From Pezicula radicicola (lineage: Eukaryota > Ascomycota > Leotiomycetes > Helotiales > Dermateaceae), in assembly GCA_003008705.1 (NCBI GenBank), contig PDUO01000034.1, forward strand, positions 310,001-374,000: DNA of 64,000 bases. The letters are read 5' to 3'. The notes under the pieces were generated by a model. The model saw only the letters and a list, made by a program, of their open reading frames with translations. It did no database searches and was not told where the DNA came from. Position 1 is the stretch's first letter; each line of letters starts with the position of its first letter. Below, piece after piece: positions 45,526 through 54,458 of the stretch. The translations under genes and the position numbers were made by a program.

Positions 45526-46414
45526 ATGGCCGTCCTCCTCCTCAAGACCAGTACACGAACTCTGCTTCGCCGCACCCATCTTCCCTCTCGACCTCCATCG
45601 CAGCCTCCTAAACGTCACCATACCTCCAAATCGCAACCCAAAGACGACCCCACTACGAGCGCCGGCACAAGTATTCCTGTCGCAGGTACCGTTGCGACAT
45701 TACCATTATGGCAGCGCTTGGGGCCGTTGACTAGGGGATTTGAGGCTTATGGCAGGAGTCAGAGGAAGAGACCGTATGCGACGCAGTTTTGTAGCTCGCT
45801 GGTTATTTATTTCTTGGGCGATTTGAGCGCGCAGAGTATAAGTGGGGAGGATTACGATCCCAAACGGACTCTGAGGGCATTGTTGATCGGGGCGGGAAGT
45901 TCGATACCCAGTTATAAGTGGTGAGTTTTGAATTTTGGGCTTACTGAGCGAAGAGAGTGAATCGTCGAACTTGGGCTGATGAGACGAAAATAGGTTCATG
46001 TTTCTGGGCAACCATTTCAACTATAAATCGCAACTCCTATCGCTAGCGACCAAAGTTACTGTCAACCAGCTCGCCTTCACACCTATATTTAACTCTTACT
46101 TTTTCGGCATGCAAGCCTTCCTTTCGGGCGATAGCCTTCCCCAGGTTTGGGATCGCATCTGCCGTACCGTACCGATTTCCTTTGTCAACAGTTGTAAGCT
46201 ATGGCCCGCGGTTACAGCATTTAGTTTTTCATTTGTTAGCCCGCATTACCGCAGCATTTTCGCTGGTTTCGTTGCCATAGGTTGGCAGACATACTTGAGT
46301 TTCTTGAACAGGATTGCTGAGGCAGAGGAGGAGGCTGTCATTAAGGCCGGTACTGAAGACGGACCACCTAAGATACAGAGGGAGAGTAAGATAAGACAGA
46401 GGGTTGAGGCGTGA
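45526..46414 (+). CDS. Mpv17/PMP22 family membrane protein
   Basis: Exon 1 45526-45920 and exon 2 45994-46414, joined by a 73-nt intron (GTGAGT...AAATAG, phase 2); 271 residues. The ATG at 45526 follows a CAACAACAAC leader and begins a basic, Arg-rich presequence (MAVLLLKTSTRTLLRRT), so mitochondrial import is likely; an upstream ATG at 45364 is in frame. Family marks: YLGD-like YFLGDLSAQ, RALLIGAGSSIPSYKWFMFL across the splice, DRICRTVPISFVNSCKLWPAV and the closing FVSPHYRSIFAG. Members are inner-membrane (or peroxisomal) proteins of unclear channel or stress function. Intact. Confidence 0.88.
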
Positions 46415-46974
46415 GGCACATCGGGTAGATCAATCTCTAAGGAACAAGGTGCAGGGCATAGAATTGGCGTTTACACAGACGAGATACCAGGTTTTCATTT
46501 GTTAATAGACACAGCCGGTTTGCTAGTCTACCTTGGCGTTTTGGGTATAGAACGAAGACGGGATAGCCGCAGGGATTATTTCGACAGATTTACATTGCAG
46601 TGGATTGAAGGCACATAGACAGTATACACACATGCAAGTTAGAACATAAGCTAGAAATAGCTTACAATCAAACAATTATACCTAACAGAGTTAATCTATA
46701 TTCGTAGGCAAGACATGCTCTGCCTAGAACTATGCTTGTATTCAAGACTAATACCAATACAGGGCTCGTTGACAGTTCCTACTAAGTATAGAGATAGGCA
46801 GCAACCTAAATCTAGTGTAGTCTAAGATAGGATTCGTCCCTAAAATCTCGTAACAACCTAACTTTCGCCAGAAATTTTCACTAAGAGAAGGAGTGATGTA
46901 CAAGTATACACTGATTGTTGGTTGATAATTAAATTCGGTCTCAACGAAGTATTTTCAATCCTAGACAATCGTTA
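46415..46974. other. Intergenic region
   Basis: Transcript end of the Mpv17 gene followed by AT-rich spacer; nothing recognised. Confidence 0.35.
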
Positions 46975-47388
46975 CTAATTAGTCTCAAGACCTTGCAATA
47001 TATTGTTCCAGGAAGCTTCTCGCAATCTCGAACTTAGTTGCTGAACAAGATAGAATTTTCCAATACGAATAAATATTCCATCCCCGGCTGGCTGAAGGAC
47101 CAAGCCAACAAGCATTCCAAACGTCCTTCCAAGGAGTAAGAGGGTCATACTGTTCATCTCATGCTCCTCATAAGTTTCTCTTGAGTGGTCGTTAGCATCA
47201 AGTGCTAGCTTTAAGTCCCAAGATGCCCAAAAAATCAAATCTTGCAATGATGATCGAACTATCGTAGCAGTGAGAAGCACAAGCTTGGCGTATTTGATTT
47301 GGCCCATTGGCATATCTGTTACTACTCCCTCGACGGTACAATCGACCAACTCTGCATGAACATCTTTTAGCCTCGTCATCATCCTCAC
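46975..47388 (-). CDS. Hypothetical protein (doubtful)
   Basis: A 137-codon frame starting at an ATG at 47388 and ending beside a T-rich flank. The middle has a possible hydrophobic segment (MTLLLLGRTFGMLVGLVL). No domain recognised, no paralogue in the window and no splice sites that extend it. It could be a fragment of a larger gene or a chance frame. Confidence 0.3.
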   Translation of the reverse strand: MRMMTRLKDVHAELVDCTVEGVVTDMPMGQIKYAKLVLLTATIVRSSLQDLIFWASWDLKLALDANDHSRETYEEHEMNSMTLLLLGRTFGMLVGLVLQPAGDGIFIRIGKFYLVQQLSSRLREASWNNILQGLETN

Positions 47389-47879
47389 AGGTCCATCATT
47401 GGCAGCCTACGACCAGCTAGGTGCTCTGTAAATCTTGAATGTATTATATTTTCTGTTAGACCTCATTGTCGCCCCAAAAGCGACATAATTCCATAGCTTA
47501 TGCCTTATTAACTCCTTAACAAGCTCCCATTTGTGATGCATATATCTCCCCTAATTTGGAAGAGTCCAGTTATTCCTAGTTATGTAAAAACATTGCTATT
47601 ATGGAGCAAGAGTACCTCTGGCCTCACTCTTCGCGCCTATTCCTATGCCAACAATATGCCTCTAAAATGCATCACCGTTGTTGCTTTGTAAGCACATCTA
47701 CGATCTATTCCCTGCTAGATGACGTTAACAAGGCAAGCATACCTGAGCTGTGCCTAAGCTGTACTTGAGCTGTGTTCTAATAGTATAACAGCTTGTTTTC
47801 GAAGTATAAAAACATCCTTCTGCCTTAAGCATCTCTCCTTTCCCTTCCTTTATAATACAATTAAATCTACGATTAAATA
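47389..47879. other. Intergenic region
   Basis: AT-rich spacer without recognised genes, ending at the TA target of the next element. Confidence 0.35.
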
Positions 47880-48009
47880 TCTCTTAGAGTGTAAGTTGTG
47901 CCCCTCACGGACCAATAGGACGTGCACGACAAAATACATATTTTTTTTAGAAGTGAAATCCTCGGGGATTCGAATCCTTGTCGAAAGGCGTAACTTACAC
48001 ACTAAGGGA
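47880..48009. mobile_element. Tc1/mariner-type MITE (130 bp) with TA duplication
   Basis: Terminal inverted repeats of 23 bp (47880-47902 and 47987-48009; 19 of 23 positions match, core CTTAG.GTGTAAGTT). A TA dinucleotide flanks each end (47878-47879 and 48010-48011), the usual mariner target duplication. No coding capacity. The inside has GGGGATTCGAATCC, which resembles a tRNA T-arm/B box, but no tRNA can be folded around it by eye. Confidence 0.7.
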
Positions 48010-48011
48010 TA

Positions 48012-48655
48012 CTAAGTTACACTAGAAACCAAATCAAACTAAATAAATAACCAAGAAATCAACTACATCAGCTATAATAATAAATACTTAATCTTATTAA
48101 AATAAAGAAAAGATATAATAAAATATATCATCGTTCTCTGGTTCTAGCTGCCAAATCTAGAAGGTTCAGTCACTACCTTACAGTATTTTACGCTGCCTCG
48201 ACGGCTCGCTTCGAGTTACAAAGCCGGCTGTATGATTGGCTGCGTTTGATCATCCGCGTTCTTTTTGCAGGTGGGGTTGAGGGCGGGGTCGGCGATCCAA
48301 ACCCCTCCACATCGGATACCTCAGTCGGGTCTCAGTCGAGGGCTATACATTTACCCGTTACGCCCTAATATGGTTCTGTCTTTTTTTCAGCAGCTCAAGA
48401 TAACAAAGCACACGCTTTACCCCCGTGGCTGCCGAATGCTGTTGCCGCATTATACGTCGTACGATTCGTGCCCGCATTCCGTAGCCAGTTCTTCGCCCTT
48501 CCGGTGCCTACAATTAATTATATAATTATATTCCATGTCAGCTCAAGGACTCTTCATTCCCACTCTATTTTCAAAAACGAAGTTGTGCCTGTAAAACCCA
48601 TATACCCTCAGAAACAACTGTCCTCATACACACATCACTCAGGAACACTATCATC
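48012..48655. other. Promoter region of the dioxygenase gene
   Basis: About 640 bp; the right half is C-rich like a fungal promoter and leader. No coding frame recognised. Confidence 0.35.
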
Positions 48656-49720
48656 ATGGCTCCGAACGGCACCAACGGCACAAACGGCACCAACGGCGCC
48701 CACGCTGTCCACGATAACAACAGCAAATTCGATCCACACTTCACACAACATGTCATTGACCTTATGAGCCCTCAGACAAAACCTAGAGACAGAGAGATCC
48801 TCACCTCCTTGATCAGGCATATGCACGACTTTTGCCGCGAGGTCGAGCTCAAGCAAGACGAATGGGTTCTCGGTGTCAACTACATCAACTCTCTCGGCCA
48901 AGCTTACCAGAAGAACCGAAATGAAACATGGAGGGTGTGCGATATCTTAGGTATTGAATCGTGAGTGCCCCCCCTTACGTCATCTTCGGCAGCAGCATAA
49001 TTATTTTCATCAAAGAATTCCCCCAAGGGCTAACAACGTCTGTCCAGTCTCGTCGACGAGATCAACCACAAGATCGTTACCGATGACGGCCGCGTTCCCA
49101 CATCCTCCACCATTCTTGGACCCTTCTGGTCCCCCGAAACACCATTCCGGGACCTTGGCGCCAGCGTAGTCCAGAACATGCCAAAAGACGGGCAATTCAC
49201 ATTTTTCCACGGTGTTATCAAGGACGTTGACACCGGCAAGGGTATCTCGGGCGCAGTCTTCGATATGTGGCAGGCCAGCACCAACGGCAAGTACGACGTC
49301 TTCGACCCTGAGAACCAGACCCGCCACAACCTCCGAGGCAAGTTCCGCACCAACGAGAACGGCGAATTCTCGTTCTACTGCCTTAAACCGACCGAGTACG
49401 CCATTGACACCTCCGGCCCCTCGGCTGAGCTGCTTACGATGATGGGTCGCCACCCCTTCCGCCCCGCCCACATCCATATGATGGTCACTCATCCTGACTT
49501 CGTCGGCGTGACGGCTCAACTGTACCCGAGGGACGACCCTTACTTGGAGACAGACACTGCCTGTGCAGTCAAGGACGACCTGCTTTTGGATTTTAAGCCC
49601 GTTCAGAACGAACCCAAGGGCGCTACCCTTGACGTGGAGTACGATGTTCGTTTGGTCTCGAAGAAGTACAAGCCCGATTCCACTATGTTGATGGGGAACG
49701 CGAACCAGAACAAGTTCTGA
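48656..49720 (+). CDS. Intradiol ring-cleavage dioxygenase (catechol/hydroxyquinol type)
   Basis: Exons 48656-48960 and 49048-49720 with an 87-nt intron (GTGAGT...GTCCAG, phase 2); 325 residues. Non-haem Fe(III) enzyme that opens aromatic diols between the hydroxyls, part of the 3-oxoadipate route. Residues 18-100 form the helical N-terminal dimerisation domain of catechol 1,2-dioxygenases. The expected iron ligands are all present: Tyr184 (NGKYDVFDP), Tyr219 (PTEYAID), His243 and His245 (RPAHIH), with the NLRG motif between. The start has a curious NGT repeat (NGTNGTNGTNG). No signal peptide, so cytosolic. Catechol or hydroxyquinol as substrate cannot be told apart by eye. Confidence 0.92.
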
Positions 49721-51762
49721 TTGGGTTCTAACAACGGCGGCTAGTGAGATAGTCTTATCATTGAAGGGTCATGGAGTGAAGTTGAAGTTGTGAAGAGATG
49801 CTCAACCCATCCTCACCCCCATCCTAAGAGCATTCGGGTAAAACGATGCTATTGACTACCTTAGCGGAGCAATACGGTCCTGAATAACTGGGCAGAAACT
49901 GTATAGCGAGTCTTGATCGTGTAGGAACTGTATATAGGTTTTTAGTATACTAGTAGCCGAACTCTAAGTTCGGCCTTATCTCCTATATAAGTTAGTTTTA
50001 AAATTCTTAGCTAGTTATTTGTAAACATACAAAATACCTTAATAGTAAGGACTTTTATTTCTATTCTTATTTCTCTATACAATCTTCCACATGGCATATA
50101 ACTAAATTAAACATAGATGTGATATAAGCTTATTTTTAAACATTAAGCATATACCACTTCCTATACATCTAGATGTATCCATAGGGTAATTCTACTCCTA
50201 TAACCATAACGCAATAAACTAATATGAAAAAAAGCAAAAGTATATAGCTATAGAGTAGGAGACTAATACAAATTGCCTGTACTTTTGCGTAGACACATCA
50301 CATCGCTACCAAGTGTCGCTAGTTAGCGATGCGCACGCACTAGCACAACCCCTGAGGAGGTTATATACCATGTAGGACATAAACAAGTCTCTATACTCGT
50401 CTAAAGCCGTTACGTCTGGCCACTCCTGCAGCTTGTCCTCCGGAGGCTCTGCGAGGGCAGTTCTCGGGTTAAATTGTCCGGCCGAGCCTTAGGCGAGGAC
50501 AGCGCGATTTGGCCCTCGGGGAAACCCTGGGTAAGTTGACGGATTCGTCGGGACCACTCCGGCCGGCCGGCTAAAGGACATATCTTAGTTTCTGTAGAAA
50601 ACAAATAAGAGGGGGACTACGAAGTACTACTAATGGACTCCCCTATGCTTATTATAGTTTTTATATTTTGGTTTTTACCTTTTAAGTCTAATCGCTTAAT
50701 GTTTGGTAAACGGCTAAAAATCCTAAACGTAGTACTTGGAAAAGATTCTGTATAGTTTACTCTCCCTACTTTACTCTGCTAAGGTATATTTAACTGGTTA
50801 TTATCGGTTGTGTCTTTTAGCTCCTTTGGAAGGGTTTAATTAGTAGTCTTAAGCTGATTCAGTTCATGCTCTGAGTGCTGCCTAAGTTCTGATTCTGCCA
50901 CGGCTCGATCCTTCTATAGGGAGTATTAGCAAGACTTAGAGGATATGAGAGGAGATTTTTATGTATGTGCTTTGATAGCTGTTCTCGAAGTTTGCTTCTC
51001 TGCCTACTGCGCTCTAAGTTACTTATTCGAATTACTTCGTAGAGATATTGTTATCTGTGAATTATAGGATGCAAAATAAGAAGGAAAATTAGACTTATAG
51101 TATCTCTTCTAGAAATGGGATAAAGACTTAGAGACTTGCATTATAGTGCGGAGCGATTTCTTTTACCTAAATTCAAGGTCTTGGAAAACGACACACCATG
51201 AAACGACTAACAGAATCAGGTTATGCCTTAAACATGTTGTGACTGCCGTATATCGTATATAGCATTTATTGCTTTAAAACAGACCGAGGAGACTTGATGT
51301 GAGATTCTATCGACCTTGGGATATATGTAGCTGTTGAAGCATTGTTAACTTTGTGGTTTGGTTAAAAAGATAACGATACAATGCGAAGGTATCTGCCAAA
51401 CAAGAATTTTGCAACTTATTCTGAAAGAGAAAATTTGATTACGGAGCTCTTATGGTATGCACATAGGAAAGTTTCAACCAGCTCTGTGGAGGATTGTACT
51501 TTCTAGAACGTCGGAATGTCGAGGAGACGAATTGATCCTCGAAAGTAACGGAATGGTCTAAGTTGTAAGCATTCTACTCAAACCATCAACAAAACAGAAT
51601 TGTGCTTGCGGCCTGACTCTATTTCCGGGCATGATCAAAAGGGAGAATTATTGATATAATATCGTTCGATAGATGGCTTTAGGTGGACAAAGATAGTTAT
51701 CAGGCAAGTACCTGCGGCTCTTTACCAGTGGTAAATACAAAGGCTTATCAGTGCCATTTTAG
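49721..51762. other. AT-rich TE-derived region
   Basis: A segment at 49919-50093 starts TGTAGGAAC and ends TCTTCCACA, resembling a short Copia-type LTR, though no primer-binding site or partner LTR is seen. A GC-rich island at about 50400-50590 interrupts the AT-rich background and has a 64-codon minus-strand frame. The rest has no frames and looks point-mutated. Confidence 0.4.
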
Positions 51763-52158
51763 CCCAGGACAAGGGATGCCGAACTGGAATTCTATTCTAC
51801 TCTGAAAGGAGTAGAGATCATTGTTCGCTTAGTAGTAACACTCGCTTGCAAAAGCGTCTATCGACCAGGTGTACCACAAGATGAAGTTGAAGATGTACCT
51901 CGTGATCTAGACATTAATTGGATTAGAGCAGCACAGAACATTGCTGTAGCAAAATACTTAGATATTATTGGTCATTACTCACGTTCTACAGAAGAGCAAT
52001 TGGCAAAGAATTTGTTGGGGAGTGGAGCGACGGCTAAAGTAGTTTGGATCGATGCGGAATTCGATAGAGCCCAAGATGCAGTACGCAGAAAGTTCGAAAT
52101 AATAGTTTGTACCTTAGGCGATGATCTCCTACATCTGTATCAGCCATCATTTCAATGA
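51763..52158 (+). other. Open frame without ATG (131 codons), possible exon relic
   Basis: After a TAG at 51760 the frame is open to the TGA at 52156 and has no ATG. It reads as a plausible protein (VVWIDAEFDRAQDAVRRKFE, LGDDLLHLY). It could be an exon of a dead or unresolved gene; the upstream TTTTAGCCCAG is an acceptable acceptor. No domain recognised. Confidence 0.3.
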
Positions 52159-52464
52159 GACTGTGTATATCTACTTCAAAATGGTGGCTCTCTTTTCAGT
52201 GGTCTTGCGTTTACAGCAAAACATCTTCAGGATTGGGTCATAATCATGTAGAGATTATTGGAATGTAGGCTCGCTTGAGGTGTTATATCCTTAGTACCAT
52301 ATAACTAGGAAGAAGAATGATATGGTGTGACTACTATTAACTTTCTCTGACTTTTGCGTATTGCTTGCTAATTTCTAGTGTGCCTTCTCGTACGTTTACT
52401 CATTGATTAAGAGAGGCAAACCTAAAAATAAGCATATATCAATTGAAATACATGAAGTACTGTT

Positions 52465-52524
52465 ATATACGACCATAGACTAAGGAGAACTGGGCATCCC
52501 GTCCGCTCTGCCATACATAAGCCT
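52465..52524 (+). pseudogene. 5S rRNA fragment, nt 1-60 (copy A)
   Basis: Sixty bases with only about five differences from nt 1-60 of the complete 5S gene. Homology ends exactly after CATAAGCCT, where repeat copy A begins. It lacks the C box, so it should not be transcribed by the normal route. Confidence 0.85.
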
Positions 52525-52880
52525 TATGTTTCATAAGGTAGATGGTCTTACCCTCCCTTTATAGAAATACGTACCTCGCTGCCTTAAGAGGGCTGATCGA
52601 GGGTAATAAATAGTAAGTAGGGGTGAGTAGGGGTATGTACGGTTGAGTATAGGTGAGCATAGGTGAGCAAGGGTGTTTGGTACAGAAGTACTTATATACT
52701 TCTTTAAAGCCACGTAAGGTAAAAGGTACCGGTAATTCTAAGTATACCTATATAATTTAAGGGACATCTCTCGAAAAGGTAGCTACGGGGAGGGTGACTA
52801 CAGGAAAAGGTGCCTACAAAAAGGAAAACTCCCCTCCTAAACAAGGTAGGCCTCTGAAAATAGCGGTGCCGCTCTAAAAA
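52525..52880 (+). mobile_element. 5S-associated repeat element, copy A
   Basis: Begins TATGTTTCATAAGGTAGATG directly after the 5S fragment and shows the same block order as copies B and C, including a degenerate GGTGAGTA/GGTGAGCA minisatellite (52616-52675) and ACAAGGTAGGCCTCTGAAAA near the end. No coding frame. This is the least mutated copy. Confidence 0.65.
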
Positions 52881-52996
52881 CGAACTACTATACATAATCT
52901 TCTCCCTCGTGACTTATGACTATAACATTGTAGGAAGATAAAGCAAACGCAGCAGCTATAGTCAACCTTTCTTAAACTGCCTTCAAAGGCTTAATT

Positions 52997-53937
52997 CTAT
53001 CTAGCATCCTCGTCTCTGTCAGGTATAATTGTGCTTTTTAGAGGAAGGGCAAGCCGCACTCGAATTACACTAGCAATATGCTTCCAATCACACATGGCTC
53101 CCTGACCTACATCACCGCATGCCAAAATCTTACTATTGAAAAGACATTAGAACACGTTAATACTTATTAGCTTAATATAATTTGAGTATTATTTACCTTT
53201 GAGGCATCAAGACTTCATACCATCCTGAACTTGCACTAGCCCCATCGACACCCCATGCATTCGTAAGTGTAGAAAGCTGATGTGCTGTGACTGGATGAGT
53301 CCACATACACGTATTCATTGAGGGTGCGACTAAGATTCTTTTTCCACTTGCAGGATCGGTGTCCCAGGCGCGAATCACGTTTGTAAGTAAGGAATCGCAG
53401 AGACCGTTTGAAATCTTAGCGAGCAAGTTCGCAGACATGGGAACGACTGCAAGGAGGTGTGCCCAACGTCGTAATTCAATATGTAGTATTTTTGAATCTC
53501 GCACCCATGGATATTTCCAATCGTCGTCATCTTCGTGTATAGAGCTGACATTAGGAAGTAGGGCGAGGGAGGCTACTGTAGGTTGCTCCGGAGATTGCCC
53601 GGCGAGAAAGCGTGCAGCAGTTTTCGTCAGTATAACTCGGATTGATAGATCCGAATCGCTAGCGAACAGGGAGATAATAAGCGGGAGCTTAATCACTGCG
53701 ACAGAACCTGTAGGTAGTATCTGGAGTGTTAGTAATCACTATATCTAGACAAAGTTGTTCCTAACTTTCAGATATAAGATGCTAGGACAACTCGAAGCAA
53801 TTGTAACTGTTAAAAAGCTACGTACCACTAGCAGCTAAGAGAAGATGTTTCTTGCCGTCGTCAAGTGAGCTTGCGATAGCCGCCGCTGGAGATTGTAGAG
53901 CAGCTTCGGCCGTGCTGTCTTTGCATACCGTGGCCAT
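52997..53937 (-). CDS. Phosphopantothenoylcysteine decarboxylase (HFCD flavoprotein)
   Basis: Converts phosphopantothenoylcysteine to phosphopantetheine in coenzyme A synthesis. Exons 53937-53826, 53707-53197 and 53132-52997; introns of 118 nt (GTACGT...CTACAG, phase 1) and 64 nt (GTAAAT...CAATAG, phase 2); 252 residues, the size of monofunctional enzymes. Visible motifs: LLLAASGSVAVIK (FMN/phosphate loop, formed only by the first splice), VPMSANLLAKISNGLCDSLL, the PSMNTCMWTHPVT substrate clamp, and LACGDVGQGAM after the second splice. It lacks the acidic tail of yeast Hal3-type regulators. Divergent from the large zinc-finger locus across a 520-bp promoter with an E-box inverted repeat. Confidence 0.9.
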
Positions 53938-54079
53938 GCTGCTGCTGCTCGATGACTTGGTGTCGTTAAGAAAATGCGTCTTCTAATAGTTGTGGTGGAT
54001 GTAGGCTGCTGTAGGTAACTAACTGCGTGTGTGGTTGAGAAAGGATTTTTATTACCTCAAGCCGTTCACCTGTCCTCAT

Positions 54080-54122
54080 GGCATCACGTGGAATATGTCT
54101 AGTTAACAAGCCACGTGATGCC
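54080..54122. promoter_or_regulatory. Perfect 12-bp inverted repeat with CACGTG cores
   Basis: GGCATCACGTGG at 54080-54091 and its exact reverse complement at 54111-54122, spaced by 19 bp. Each arm has an E-box (TCACGTG), the class of site bound by fungal bHLH factors such as Cbf1. It sits about 150 bp upstream of the decarboxylase start, in the divergent promoter (53938-54458). Function inferred from symmetry and position. Confidence 0.5.
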
Positions 54123-54458
54123 GTGCGTACTGACGAAGGATAAGGTACGAAGTACTGTACGTACAGAACAGACGTGATACATTCTTAACTTTAAACCCTC
54201 AGAATTTTCCTTACTGTAGATATTTTAGAGTAATAAATAGACTTCAAAAGAGAGGTGCTGTTCCAGAAAAAGAGTGCTGCACAGACCAAAACGGGACTAG
54301 TGCCATTCGGGAACGTCAACCTGCTAGAAGAATACCTAAGATTGCAGTGGCTACGTGTTCCTTCATATCCACACGCCATATATCAACCAAAGCGCAATCT
54401 AAGGGTATATCAAGACTTTAAGATCCGCAAATTCCACTAATTCCTTTATATTCCTAAA

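Noticed and set aside
47955..47985. Possible tRNA around GGGGATTCGAATCC
   Set aside because: No acceptor stem, D-arm or A box at the right spacing; it lies inside a 130-bp MITE.
49010..49519. 169-codon minus-strand frame
   Set aside because: Antisense to the dioxygenase exon 2, which carries the iron ligands.
49919..50093. Possible solo Copia LTR (TGTAGG...TTCCACA)
   Set aside because: No target duplication, no primer-binding site and no second LTR found; kept only as a remark in the region entry.
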